64,000 bases of DNA from positions 2,391,001 to 2,455,000 of the forward strand of contig NZ_JALJAZ010000001.1 in NCBI RefSeq assembly GCF_022899245.1. The letters run 5' to 3'. The position numbers and the translations under genes were made by a program. The DNA is from Falsirhodobacter halotolerans (GTDB lineage: Bacteria > Pseudomonadota > Alphaproteobacteria > Rhodobacterales > Rhodobacteraceae). How positions within the stretch are numbered: the stretch's first letter is position 1; every line of letters starts with the position of its first letter. Shown here piece by piece: positions 1 to 8,569 of the stretch. Below the pieces are notes generated by a model, which was not told the DNA's origin, did not search any database, and saw only the letters and a program-made list of their open reading frames with translations.

Positions 1-309
<309 letters not shown>

Positions 310-413
310 TCATGATGTCCGGCTTTGCGCCGTGTCTTGTGGATAAATCATGGGGCAGAATTGGGGGTAACGTCAATTTATATAATGAATCAACGTGTTA
401 GCTATTTCGCTTG

Positions 414-1028
414 TCACAACATCTTGTGGATGGTTTTGAACGAACGCCTATGATGTGGGGTTATCCCCAGGGTTTGCAGTCCGCGCTGATGATCTGCCGT
501 GGGATAGCCTGCGTTCCGTTCCCACCCGTAACCGGGAAACTGTGCGGCCAATTCCGTCATTAGCCGGTCGCGCGCCACCTTGGCCACGATGGAGGCGGCG
601 GCGATCGACAGGCATCGCGCGTCGCCCTTCACCAGCGGCACGCAGGGCAGCCCCAGATCGCGAATCGCAAGATTGCCGTCCACCAGCACGCAACAGACCG
701 GACCCAGACCGGCCACCGCCCGACGCATGGCCAGATGGCTGGCCCAGAGGATGTTCAACTCGTCGATCTCCTCCACGCTGGCATGGGCGACGGACACCTC
801 GGCCACGGCCCATATCTCCGCCTCCAGCGCCAGACGGCGCGCGGCGGTCAGCTTCTTCGAATCGTTCAGCCCCGCCGGAATGCGGGCTGGATCCAACCGG
901 ACGGCGGCGGCGGTGACGGGACCGGCCAGCGGGCCGCGCCCCACCTCGTCCACGCCCGCGATTCGGATGTGGCCTTGGGTCAGGGCATGGGTCTCATGCG
1001 TGAAATCGGGGGTGGTGGGCAGGGTCAT
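414..1028 (-). CDS. rnhB: Ribonuclease HII
   Basis: 204 residues, normal for bacterial RNase HII, which cleaves the RNA strand of RNA-DNA hybrids and removes single misincorporated ribonucleotides. The signature [14 protein letters not shown] (about residues 25-38) supplies the catalytic Asp27-Glu28 pair. Further on, LNDSKKL and VLVDGN match the other conserved family blocks. The gene is read towards ccrM, 113 nt downstream, and may share transcription with it. An 8-bp GC hairpin lies just upstream of the start (1041-1059). Confidence 0.96.
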   Translation of the reverse strand: MTLPTTPDFTHETHALTQGHIRIAGVDEVGRGPLAGPVTAAAVRLDPARIPAGLNDSKKLTAARRLALEAEIWAVAEVSVAHASVEEIDELNILWASHLAMRRAVAGLGPVCCVLVDGNLAIRDLGLPCVPLVKGDARCLSIAAASIVAKVARDRLMTELAAQFPGYGWERNAGYPTADHQRGLQTLGITPHHRRSFKTIHKML

Positions 1029-1040
1029 GCGCCAGCCCTA

Positions 1041-1059
1041 CGCCCCCGCGCCGGGGGCG
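1041..1059. repeat. Short perfect GC hairpin upstream of rnhB
   Basis: Arms CGCCCCCG (1041-1048) and CGGGGGCG (1052-1059) are perfect inverted repeats with a 3-nt loop, 12 nt upstream of the rnhB ATG. There is no T-tract, so it is not a terminator. It could fold in the rnhB leader and affect translation, but in DNA this GC-rich a chance origin is possible. Confidence 0.35.
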
Positions 1060-1100
1060 GCAAGGCGTCACACGCCTGTCACCGCAAAAGGGCAAAACGC

Positions 1101-1129
1101 TTGCACAAGGGGGGGCGGGACCCTATGTG
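1101..1129 (+). promoter_or_regulatory. Candidate sigma-70 promoter of the nspC operon
   Basis: TTGCAC (1101-1106) and TATGTG (1124-1129) are separated by 17 nt, giving a reasonable -35/-10 pair. The predicted start of transcription near 1136 leaves a leader of about 30 nt containing the GGAGG at 1156-1160 in front of the ATG at 1167. Assigned by eye only. Confidence 0.4.
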
Positions 1130-1166
1130 TGCCCCCTGATTTTTTGCCCCGAAGCGGAGGCGTGCG

Positions 1167-2261
1167 ATGCCCCAGACGCCCTATTACCGGATCGACCTGG
1201 CTGCGGTGAAACGCAACATGGCGGTGATCGACCGTCTGTGCGCCGCGTCCGGCGCAAAGGCCCTTCTGGCGCTGAAATGTTTCGCCACATGGCCGGTGTT
1301 CGACACGATGCGCGACCACATGGCCGGCACGACCTCCTCCAGCCTCTATGAACTGCGCCTGGGGCGGGAAAAGTTCGGCAAGGAAACCCACGCCTATTCC
1401 GTCGCGTGGAGCGAGGCGGAAATCGACGAGGCGGTGTCCTATGCCGACAAGATCATCTTCAATTCCATCGGTCAGCTGGACCGGTTCGAGGGCAATGCCG
1501 CGGGGATCGAGCGCGGCCTGCGCCTCAACCCCGGCATCTCCACCTCCGGCTTCGATCTGGCGGACCCCGCGCGGCAGTTCAGCCGTCTGGGCGAATGGGA
1601 TGCCGACAAGATCGCGGGCGTGATCGACCGAATTTCCGGCTTCATGATCCATTACAACTGCGAGAACGGCGATTTTGACCTTCTGGATCGGCAGTTGACC
1701 CAGATCGAGGAACGCTTCGGCCACCTGTTTGCCCAAGTCGAATGGGTCAGCCTTGGCGGCGGCATCCATTTCACGGGCGAAGGCTATCCGGTGGACGCCC
1801 TCGCCGCGCGGCTGAAGGCGTTTTCCGACCGTTTCGGCGTGCAGGTCTATCTCGAACCCGGCGAGGCGGCGATCACCAACACCGCCAGCCTTGAGGTGAC
1901 GGTCTTGGACATCCTGAACAATGGCAAGGATCTGGCCATCGTCGATTCGTCGGTCGAGGCGCATATGCTCGATCTGCTGATCTATCGCATCGCGGGCAAA
2001 AGCCTGACCACCGGCCCCCACCGCTATCAGGTCTGCGGCAAGTCCTGCCTTGCGGGCGACATCTTCGGCGAGTTCGACTTTGCCCAGCCCCTGACGGTGG
2101 GCGACCGGCTGTCGATCGCGGACGCCGCCGGCTATACCATGGTCAAGAAGAACTGGTTCAACGGCGTCAACATGCCCGCCATCGTTCTGGTGGACGACGA
2201 CGGCACCGAACGCACCGTGCGCGAATTCGGCTTTGCCGATTACCGGGCCAGCCTCGGCTGA
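1167..2261 (+). CDS. nspC: Carboxynorspermidine/carboxyspermidine decarboxylase
   Basis: 364 residues. PLP-dependent, alanine-racemase-fold decarboxylase that converts carboxyspermidine (or carboxynorspermidine) to spermidine (or norspermidine), the last step of the CASDH/CASDC polyamine route. The PLP lysine is expected at K37 in LLALKCFATW. Later blocks such as SLGGGIHF and YLEPGEA fit the family's phosphate-binding and active-site regions. GGAGG at 1156-1160 supports the ATG at 1167. The dehydrogenase for the preceding step follows 38 nt downstream, so the two genes form an operon. Which polyamine is made cannot be read from sequence; alphaproteobacterial relatives usually make spermidine. 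Confidence 0.93.
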   Translation: MPQTPYYRIDLAAVKRNMAVIDRLCAASGAKALLALKCFATWPVFDTMRDHMAGTTSSSLYELRLGREKFGKETHAYSVAWSEAEIDEAVSYADKIIFNSIGQLDRFEGNAAGIERGLRLNPGISTSGFDLADPARQFSRLGEWDADKIAGVIDRISGFMIHYNCENGDFDLLDRQLTQIEERFGHLFAQVEWVSLGGGIHFTGEGYPVDALAARLKAFSDRFGVQVYLEPGEAAITNTASLEVTVLDILNNGKDLAIVDSSVEAHMLDLLIYRIAGKSLTTGPHRYQVCGKSCLAGDIFGEFDFAQPLTVGDRLSIADAAGYTMVKKNWFNGVNMPAIVLVDDDGTERTVREFGFADYRASLG

Positions 2262-2299
2262 GCCCCCCTTCCCTCTGTCCTTAAAGGAGACGGTTCGAA

Positions 2300-3535
2300 G
2301 TGAAACGAAACGTATTGATCATCGGCGCCGGTGGCGTCGCGCAAGTGGTGGCGCATAAATGCGCACAGAACAACGACCGTCTGGGCGATCTGCATATCGC
2401 CAGCCGGACGGTCGCGAAATGCGACGCCATCCTTGCTTCGGTCAATGAAAAGGGCGCGATGAAGGTGCCGGGCGTGTTCAAGGCCCATGCGGTGGATGCG
2501 ATGGACAGCGCCGCCGTGGCCGCCCTGATCCGGCAGACGGACGCGCGGATCGTGATCAACGTGGGCTCCGCCTTCGTGAACATGACGGTGCTGGAGGCCT
2601 GTCTGGAAACGGGGGCCGCCTATCTCGACACCGCGATTCACGAAGATCCGGCAAAAATCTGCGAAACCCCGCCGTGGTATGGCAATTACGAGTGGAAACG
2701 GCGTGAACGGGCGGCGGCCGCGGGCGTGACGGCCATACTCGGCGTCGGCTTCGATCCGGGCGTGGTCAACGCCTATGCCCGTCTGGCGGCGGACCAGATG
2801 GACACGGTGACGTCCATCGACATCGTGGACATCAACGCAGGGTCGCACGGGCGCTGGTTCTCCACCAATTTCGACCCGGAGATCAACTTCCGCGAATTCA
2901 CCGGCACGGTTTATTCCTGGCAGAACGGCGCATGGCAATCGAACGCCATGTTCGAGGTGGGGCACGAATTCGACCTGCCCGTGGTGGGCAAGCAGAAGGC
3001 CTACATGACCGGCCATGACGAGGTGCATTCGCTGTCGGCCAACTATCCGCAGGCCGATGTGCGCTTCTGGATGGGGTTCGGCGATCACTACATCAACGTG
3101 TTCACCGTGCTGAAGAACCTTGGCCTGCTGTCGGAACAGCCGGTGACGACCGCCGAGGGGCTGGAGGTGATCCCGCTGAAGGTGGTCAAGGCCGTGCTGC
3201 CCGACCCGTCCAGCCTCGCCCCCGACTATGTGGGCAAGACCTGCATCGGCGATGTGGTGAAGGGCGTGAAGGACGGGGTGGAGGTCGAGACCTTCATCTA
3301 CAACGTCGCCGATCACAAGGACGCCTATAACGAGACCGGCGCGCAGGGGATCAGCTATACCGCCGGTGTGCCGCCCGTGGCCGCCGCCCTTCTGGTGGCG
3401 GATGGCACATGGGACGTGGCCAAGATGGTCAATGTGGAAGAACTTGACCCCGTGCCCTTCCTGCGCCTTCTGAACGACATGGGCCTGCCCACCCGCATCA
3501 AGGATGCGCAGGGCGACCGCGTCTTCACCGGCTGA
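2300..3535 (+). CDS. Carboxynorspermidine/carboxyspermidine dehydrogenase (saccharopine dehydrogenase family)
   Basis: 411 residues. NADPH-dependent reductase that condenses aspartate semialdehyde with a diamine to give carboxyspermidine or carboxynorspermidine, the substrate of the adjacent decarboxylase. The N-terminal Rossmann motif is IIGAGGVAQVV (residues 7-17). GVGFDPGVVNAYARLA lies in the middle, as in the saccharopine-dehydrogenase-like family. Translation starts at GTG 2300, supported by AAAGGAGA at 2283-2290. It ends 40 nt before the convergent rpiR-type gene, with a 7-bp stem-loop between (3553-3570). The cosubstrate aspartate semialdehyde would come from Asd (47446-48468). Confidence 0.9.
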   Translation: MKRNVLIIGAGGVAQVVAHKCAQNNDRLGDLHIASRTVAKCDAILASVNEKGAMKVPGVFKAHAVDAMDSAAVAALIRQTDARIVINVGSAFVNMTVLEACLETGAAYLDTAIHEDPAKICETPPWYGNYEWKRRERAAAAGVTAILGVGFDPGVVNAYARLAADQMDTVTSIDIVDINAGSHGRWFSTNFDPEINFREFTGTVYSWQNGAWQSNAMFEVGHEFDLPVVGKQKAYMTGHDEVHSLSANYPQADVRFWMGFGDHYINVFTVLKNLGLLSEQPVTTAEGLEVIPLKVVKAVLPDPSSLAPDYVGKTCIGDVVKGVKDGVEVETFIYNVADHKDAYNETGAQGISYTAGVPPVAAALLVADGTWDVAKMVNVEELDPVPFLRLLNDMGLPTRIKDAQGDRVFTG

Positions 3536-3552
3536 TCCCCGCCCCTCCGCCC

Positions 3553-3570
3553 GCCCCGATCCGTCGGGGC
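3553..3570. terminator. Stem-loop between convergent genes
   Basis: GCCCCGA (3553-3559) and TCGGGGC (3564-3570) form a perfect 7-bp stem with a 4-nt loop in the 39-nt gap between the convergent polyamine operon and the RpiR-type gene. It may work as a bidirectional terminator, although no T-run follows on either side. Confidence 0.4.
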
Positions 3571-3574
3571 GGGG

Positions 3575-4423
3575 TCACCCCAGGTCGATGATCTCCTCGC
3601 GGATGGCGTCGATGATGTCGCTGCGCTGCATCGCCTTCGCCCCAGCCCGCGCGGCATAGCTGAGGGCCAGCAGGCGGATCACGCTGGCCAGCGCCGTGTT
3701 CGACGCGCCCAGCCCGAAGCTTGCGACATGGCAGGGCAGCACCACGTCCGACACCCGCTGCATGTCCAGAAGCGACCCGCGATCGGTCAGCGTCACGATC
3801 GACAGGCGGCTGGTGCGGGCATAGGCCAGAAGCGGCTTCAGCATCGCCGCATGGGGCGGCAGGGTGATCAGCAACAGCACGTCCTTGGGCCCCAGCATCG
3901 CCAGTTCCTCGGGCAATGCGCTTTGCCCCACGCCCAGAAGCATGACCCCGTGCCGAAGCCGCGCCAGTTGCAGGCGGGCGTATCGGGCCAGCCCTTCATG
4001 CAGCCCCATGCCCAGCACCCAGACGCGCGGCGCATCGGCAATCAGGTCGGTCGCACGACCCAGCGTGTCCGAGCGCATCTCCTCGAAGGTGCGGGTCAGG
4101 TTCTTGAGTTCCAGATCCAGATGCGCGCCGATCGTCCGCCCCATCGCCACCTGCGCCGATTGGGTCAGCGAAAATTCGTAAGGTTCGGTCCGGTCCCGCT
4201 CCTCGCGCGCCTGCGCCTTCACCTCGTTGAAATCGGCATATCCCAGATGCTGGAAGAAGCGGGCGGCGGTGGCCTTGGACACCCCCGCCATCCGCGCGAT
4301 TTCGGACGCGGGATGGGTCAGGATGTCGTCCTGCCGGTCCAGGATCAGCTGCGCCAGCTTCTGTTCGCCCAATGTCAGGCGGTCATAGTTTTCCTGAATG
4401 CGCAGAACCAGTCGGGACGCCAT
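3575..4423 (-). CDS. RpiR/MurR-family transcriptional regulator
   Basis: 282 residues. An N-terminal HTH_6 domain (about 1-77; ASEIARMAGVSKATAARFFQ is the helix-turn-helix) is followed by a SIS domain (about 125-260). In ordinary RpiR proteins the SIS domain binds a sugar phosphate through Ser-rich loops. Here these loops read VLGMGLHEG and ITLPPHAAM, without the usual GxGxS and SxSG serines, which suggests a ligand that is not a sugar phosphate (inference). The gene faces the 5-FCL/ABC operon across a 108-nt gap with a tandem palindrome (4477-4513). It is therefore the probable local regulator of that operon and of itself. Confidence 0.9.
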   Translation of the reverse strand: MASRLVLRIQENYDRLTLGEQKLAQLILDRQDDILTHPASEIARMAGVSKATAARFFQHLGYADFNEVKAQAREERDRTEPYEFSLTQSAQVAMGRTIGAHLDLELKNLTRTFEEMRSDTLGRATDLIADAPRVWVLGMGLHEGLARYARLQLARLRHGVMLLGVGQSALPEELAMLGPKDVLLLITLPPHAAMLKPLLAYARTSRLSIVTLTDRGSLLDMQRVSDVVLPCHVASFGLGASNTALASVIRLLALSYAARAGAKAMQRSDIIDAIREEIIDLG

Positions 4424-4468
4424 GTCACACCTTCTCCATCACTTTCGATAGGGACATTAACAGCCCAC

Positions 4469-4497
4469 TTGCAATGATGAAACTTGTGTTTCATATT
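4469..4497 (+). promoter_or_regulatory. Candidate promoter of the 5-FCL/ABC operon, overlapped by the operator
   Basis: TTGCAA (4469-4474) and CATATT (4492-4497) are spaced by 17 nt. The palindromic half-sites at 4477-4483 and 4488-4494 lie in the spacer and across the -10 box, a layout typical of repression. Predicted transcription start is near 4504, about 28 nt before the ATG at 4532. No clear Shine-Dalgarno sequence is visible in that leader. Confidence 0.5.
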
Positions 4498-4513
4498 CAT
4501 GAAACACTGAAAC
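4477..4513. promoter_or_regulatory. Tandem inverted-repeat operator, probably for the RpiR-type regulator
   Basis: The 7-mer ATGAAAC occurs at 4477-4483, as its inverse GTTTCAT at 4488-4494, and again as ATGAAAC at 4499-4505. Each half-site starts 11 nt after the one before, so adjacent pairs make two overlapping perfect palindromes with 4-nt spacers. A further TGAAAC follows at 4508-4513. The array lies in the only gap between the divergent regulator and transporter operon. One-turn spacing of alternating half-sites suggests cooperative binding of regulator dimers. Assignment to this regulator is inferred from position. Confidence 0.65.
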
Positions 4514-4531
4514 CCTTTTGACACGCATCCG

Positions 4532-5254
4532 ATGCAGCAGCCCCGGCTTATCCGTCAGCGCATTTGGGACAGGCTTCGCCCCGTCGCGCGGCCCGATGCC
4601 CGCTTTCATCTGGATTTCGACCAGTTCGTGCCCGATTTCGACGGGTCGGACGCCGCGACCGACCGCGTGGCGCTGCCGGACGGCCTCGTCTTCGTGACCC
4701 CCGACAACGCGATGCTGACCCTGCGCGCGCGCCTGATCGCGCAGCGGCGGCGGTTCGTCATCGCCAGTTACAATCTGCGGCGCGGGTTTCTGCTGGTCGA
4801 TCCCGCCTTTATGCCCGCGCTGGCCCCGGACGATCTGGCGACGCTGGACGTGATGGAACGCCACGCCCGCCCGCTGGATCTGGCGGCGCTGTCGGCGTTG
4901 GGCCCCATCGGGCTGGTCGCCACGGGCGCCTCCGCCGTGTCGATGGACGGGGTGCGCTTTGGACGCGGGCATACCTTCCTCGATCTGGAATGGGGCATCT
5001 TCGCCCATCTGGGCATGGTGGGCGACGGCACGAAGATCGTCGCCATCACCCATGACGTGCAATTGGCTGACGATCTGCTGAACGTCACCGATCACGAACT
5101 GCCGGTCGATCTCATCGCCACCCCCACGCGCCTTGTCCGCGTTCCGCGCAAGGGCCGCCGGCCGCGCGGCGTCCGCTGGAACGATGTGGGCCCCGACCTT
5201 ATTGCCACCATCCCGCCGCTGGCCGAACTGGCCCGCGAGCGGGGCATCGCCTGA
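4532..5254 (+). CDS. 5-formyltetrahydrofolate cycloligase-like protein (COG0212 paralogue A)
   Basis: 240 residues. Member of the 5-formyl-THF cycloligase fold family. The motif FGRGHTFLDLEWG (about residues 147-159) replaces the GxGxGxYD loop of true 5-FCL and looks like the MTHFSD-like COG0212 branch. VTPDNAMLTLR and YNLRRGFLLVDP match the second paralogue at 8570-9325. True 5-FCL makes 5,10-methenyl-THF from 5-formyl-THF. Comparative-genomic work has linked COG0212 paralogues to thiamin metabolism, but their reaction is not settled. It is the first gene of the operator-controlled operon, 23 nt before the binding protein. Substrate and reaction are unknown. Confidence 0.78.
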   Translation: MQQPRLIRQRIWDRLRPVARPDARFHLDFDQFVPDFDGSDAATDRVALPDGLVFVTPDNAMLTLRARLIAQRRRFVIASYNLRRGFLLVDPAFMPALAPDDLATLDVMERHARPLDLAALSALGPIGLVATGASAVSMDGVRFGRGHTFLDLEWGIFAHLGMVGDGTKIVAITHDVQLADDLLNVTDHELPVDLIATPTRLVRVPRKGRRPRGVRWNDVGPDLIATIPPLAELARERGIA

Positions 5255-5277
5255 CCCCTGCAAACCGGAGATTGTCC

Positions 5278-6249
5278 ATGTCCCTCGCTCTCGACCGTCG
5301 TCTGTTTCTCGGCCTTCTCGGGGCCGGCGCCGCATCCGGGTTGCTGCCCGCCTGGGCCCGCGCCGCGACGCCGTTCAACTTTCAGGCCAGCTGGATCAAC
5401 GATGCGGAGTTCATGGGATATTTCCTGGCCCTCGACAAAGGCTATTATGCCGATGAGGGGCTGGAGCTGACCTATCAGTCCGGCGGCCCGGACGTGATCC
5501 CCGAAAGCACGCTGATCACCGCGCGCGCCGATCTGACGCTGACCACGCCCGACACCACGATCAAGGCGATCACCGAACAGGGCGCGCCCTTCCGCATCAT
5601 CGGCGCGCAATACCAGAAGAACCCGATCGGCGTCGTGTCCCTGGCGAAAACCCCGATCAACGAACCGCGCGACCTGATCGGCAAGACGCTGGCCGTGCCG
5701 CCGGTCAACGTCATCTCGGTCGAGGCGATGCTGGCCGCCAACGGCATCGACAAGGCGCAGGTCAACATCGTCCCCTATGCCTATGACCCGACCCCGCTGA
5801 TCCAGGGAGAGATCGACGCCTCGGTCGATTTCACGACCAACGTCCCCTACACGATCGAGCTGGCGGGCGAGGAGGCGACCTCGTTCCTGCTGTACGATTA
5901 TGGATACACCGTGTTCAACGATACGGTCGTGGTGACCGAGGACACGCTGGCCAGCCGCCGCGACGATCTGGTGAAGTTCCTGCGCGCCTCGCGCAAGGGA
6001 TGGAACGAAAACTTCGCCGATCCCGCAGCCCTGCCCCCCGCCTATGCCGACACCTGGTTCAAGGGCACCGGCCGCGCGGTGGAAAACGAGGTCTATTTCA
6101 ACACGGCCCAGCAGCCGCTGATGGAGGCCGAGGGCGGCATCTTCTCCATGTCCGAAGAGGCGATCGCCGCCAATATCGAGGCGCTGAACGCCGTGGGCAT
6201 CAAGGCCACGCGCGACCATTTCGACACCACCCTGCTTGACGAGATCTGA
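5278..6249 (+). CDS. ABC transporter substrate-binding protein, NMT1/THI5-like
   Basis: 323 residues. Starts with a Tat-like signal (DRRLFLGLLGAGAASG, cleavage probably after AWARA), so the protein should be periplasmic. The mature part begins with a THI5/NMT1-type block (SWINDAEFMGYFLALDKGYY) of the kind that binds thiamin-pyrimidine precursors, alkylsulfonates, nitrate-like anions and others. The ATG at 5278 is preferred to the TTG at 5272 because GGAG (5267-5270) is then 7 nt away. The stop overlaps the next start by one base (TGATG). Likely the ligand receptor of the importer encoded by the next two genes; the ligand is not known. Confidence 0.9.
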   Translation: MSLALDRRLFLGLLGAGAASGLLPAWARAATPFNFQASWINDAEFMGYFLALDKGYYADEGLELTYQSGGPDVIPESTLITARADLTLTTPDTTIKAITEQGAPFRIIGAQYQKNPIGVVSLAKTPINEPRDLIGKTLAVPPVNVISVEAMLAANGIDKAQVNIVPYAYDPTPLIQGEIDASVDFTTNVPYTIELAGEEATSFLLYDYGYTVFNDTVVVTEDTLASRRDDLVKFLRASRKGWNENFADPAALPPAYADTWFKGTGRAVENEVYFNTAQQPLMEAEGGIFSMSEEAIAANIEALNAVGIKATRDHFDTTLLDEI

Positions 6250-7007
6250 TGTCCCTCAGCCTGACCCTGCACAACGTCACGCGCCGGTTCGATGGCCGTG
6301 GCGGGCGCGTCACCGCGCTGGACGACGTGTCGCTGACGGTGCCCCCCGGCACCTTCACGGCGCTGATCGGCCCGTCGGGCTGCGGCAAATCCACCCTGCT
6401 GCGCCTGGCCGTGGGGCTGGACGCGCCGGATGCGGGGTCGGTCGATCTGGGGGGCATGGCCCCGGCCGAGGCGGCGCGCAAGGGCCTGACCGGCATCGCC
6501 TTTCAGGATGCGGCCCTGCTGTCGTGGCGCAGCGTGGAGGCCAACATTGCGCTGCCCTTCGACGTGCTGCGCCGCCCGCATGACCGGGCCCGCATCGCCG
6601 ACCTGATCGCGCTGGTCGGGCTGGACGGGTTCGAGAAGGCCCTGCCCGGAGAGCTGTCGGGCGGGATGCGCCAGCGGGTCGCCATCGCCCGCGCGCTGGT
6701 CAACGAACCGCAGGTGCTGTTTCTGGACGAACCCTTCGGCGCGCTGGACCAGATCCTGCGCCGCCAGATGAACATCGAATTGCAGCGCATCTGGATGGAG
6801 GCGCGGGCCACGACCCTTCTGGTTACCCACGGCATCGACGAGGCGGTCTTTCTGGCCGACCGCGTGGTGGTGATGTCCGCCCGCCCCGGACGGATCGCCC
6901 GCATCATCGACATCGACCTGCCCCGCCCCCGCCGCGCGGATCTGTTCGGCACCCCCGAATTCGCCGCACTCGAGGCCGAGATCGCCGAGGCGCTGGATGG
7001 CCGCTAA
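6249..7007 (+). CDS. ABC transporter ATP-binding protein (SsuB/ThiZ-like)
   Basis: 252 residues. A complete nucleotide-binding domain: Walker A GPSGCGKST (41-49), Q-loop in AFQDAALLSW (about 89-98), signature LSGGMRQR (136-143), Walker B VLFLDEP (156-162), and the H-loop histidine in LLVTHGIDEA. It should power the fused permease, whose gene overlaps its end by 11 nt. Closest in type to the nitrate/taurine/HMP-precursor importer ATPases. Confidence 0.93.
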   Translation: MSLSLTLHNVTRRFDGRGGRVTALDDVSLTVPPGTFTALIGPSGCGKSTLLRLAVGLDAPDAGSVDLGGMAPAEAARKGLTGIAFQDAALLSWRSVEANIALPFDVLRRPHDRARIADLIALVGLDGFEKALPGELSGGMRQRVAIARALVNEPQVLFLDEPFGALDQILRRQMNIELQRIWMEARATTLLVTHGIDEAVFLADRVVVMSARPGRIARIIDIDLPRPRRADLFGTPEFAALEAEIAEALDGR

Positions 7008-8547
7008 GCGTGCGCTGACGCCTCTGGTCCTTTTGGGCCTGTGGGAGGTGGTGGGCCGTCTGCGCCTTGTGGCGGACGGCGCGCTGCCCGCGCCCAGCCT
7101 GATCGCGGCCCGGTTCTGGGAGGATCGCGCCGATTATCCCCTGCATGTGTGGGCGACGTTTCAGGGGGCGGGTGCCGGGTTTCTGATCGGCAACCTGATC
7201 GCCGTGGCGGCGGGGATCCTGTTCGCCCTGTCGCCCGCCGCCGCCCGTCTGGCGCGAGGGGTGAACATCGCCATCTTCGCCCTGCCCGCCATCGCCATCG
7301 CGCCCCTGCTGACGCTGATGACCACGGGCATGACACCGCGCATCACGCTGGCGGCCATTGGCTGCTATTTCGTCACAATGACCGCCACCGTCACCGGCAT
7401 CACGCAGGCCGACGCGCGGATGCGCGACGTGATCCGCGCCTATGGCGGCGGGCGGATCAGCGCGCTGCGGCTGGTGGAGTTGCGCGCCGCCCTGCCGCAG
7501 ATCCTGGCCGCGCTGCGCATCGCGGCGCCGGCCGCCGTGCTGGGGTCGATCCTGGCCGAATTCGGCGGGGGCGGGCGGTTCGGCCTCGGGGCCTATCTCA
7601 TCGGATCGCTGGGCCGGGCCGATCCCGCGCGCCTGTGGGGGATCGGGCTGGCCGCCACGCTGATGGCGGGGGCGGGTTACGCCCTTTTCGCCTGGGCCTC
7701 GCACCGCGTCACCGCCAGCACCCGCGCGGTGACCGTGCCCGCCAGCCCCCCGCCCGGCATCACGCGCGGCCCCATGTGGCAGCGGGCGACGCTGGCCGCA
7801 GGCTCCATCGCGCTGCCGTTCCTGATCTGGTGGGGGCTGATCGTGGCCTCCGGCGCGCCCGCGATGATCGCGAAAACCCCGGCGGCGCTGGTCGATTACC
7901 TGATCCTCGCCCCCACGGCCGACAGCGCGCAGGCCCGCGTCCTTGCCGCGCTGGGGCAGACGCTGCCGATCACCGCCCTTGGCATCGCGGCGGGGCTGAT
8001 CTTCGCCTTCGCCCTTGCCATGGCCTCGGTCCTGCGGCCCGCCATCGTGCGCGCGTTCATGCCAATCGCGCTGGTGACGCAGACCATGCCGCTGGTGGCG
8101 CTGACGCCGCTTCTGGTGCTGATCCTGGGGCGGGGGCCGTCGGTGATCCTGTGGATCACCATCTCCGTCACGTTCTTTCCCGCCTTCGTCACGCTGGCCC
8201 AAGGGTTGCAGATGGTGTCCCGCTCGGCGCTCGATCTCTCGCGCGCCTATGGCGGGGGGGCGTGGCGGACCTTGCGGCTGATCTCGCTTCCGGCCTCCGC
8301 CCCCTATGCCTTCGTGGCGCTGCGGCTGGCGGTGCCCCGCGCGCTTCTGGGCGTGATGACCGCCGAATGGCTGGCCACCGGCACCGGGCTTGGCAATCTG
8401 CTGAACCAGTCGCGCGGGTATCTGGATTACGGGATGATCTGGACCGTCGCGGTCCTGTCCGTCCTCCTTTCCGTTCTCTCCTATCAGGTCCTCGTCTGGA
8501 TCGAGCGTCGGGTTCTGGCCCGCCTCGGCATGGCGCAGGCCGCTTGA
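6997..8547 (+). CDS. ABC transporter permease, two BPD_transp_1 domains fused in one chain
   Basis: 516 residues, about twice the length of an SsuC/ThiX-type permease. Two EAA-type coupling loops are visible: YGGGRISALRLVELRAALP in the first half and YGGGAWRTLRLISLPASAP in the second. Each sits inside its own set of hydrophobic helices, so one polypeptide can supply both halves of the membrane channel. The start overlaps the ATPase gene by 11 nt, giving translational coupling. The second cycloligase-like gene begins 22 nt after the stop. Inner membrane; substrate unknown. Confidence 0.9.
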   Translation: MAAKRALTPLVLLGLWEVVGRLRLVADGALPAPSLIAARFWEDRADYPLHVWATFQGAGAGFLIGNLIAVAAGILFALSPAAARLARGVNIAIFALPAIAIAPLLTLMTTGMTPRITLAAIGCYFVTMTATVTGITQADARMRDVIRAYGGGRISALRLVELRAALPQILAALRIAAPAAVLGSILAEFGGGGRFGLGAYLIGSLGRADPARLWGIGLAATLMAGAGYALFAWASHRVTASTRAVTVPASPPPGITRGPMWQRATLAAGSIALPFLIWWGLIVASGAPAMIAKTPAALVDYLILAPTADSAQARVLAALGQTLPITALGIAAGLIFAFALAMASVLRPAIVRAFMPIALVTQTMPLVALTPLLVLILGRGPSVILWITISVTFFPAFVTLAQGLQMVSRSALDLSRAYGGGAWRTLRLISLPASAPYAFVALRLAVPRALLGVMTAEWLATGTGLGNLLNQSRGYLDYGMIWTVAVLSVLLSVLSYQVLVWIERRVLARLGMAQAA

Positions 8548-8569
8548 CCCCCACCAAGGAACCCCTTCC

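Noticed and set aside
1108-1145. Possible attenuator hairpin (G-run at 1109-1115, GCCCCCT at 1131-1137, then a T-run) before nspC
   Set aside because: A well-spaced promoter (1101-1129) would start transcription near 1136, leaving the left arm out of the RNA, and the stem is only 6 bp.
4424-4531. TPP riboswitch in front of the thiamin-like cassette
   Set aside because: No CTGAGA-type thi-box core is present and the leader is only about 28 nt. Control through the operator is more likely.
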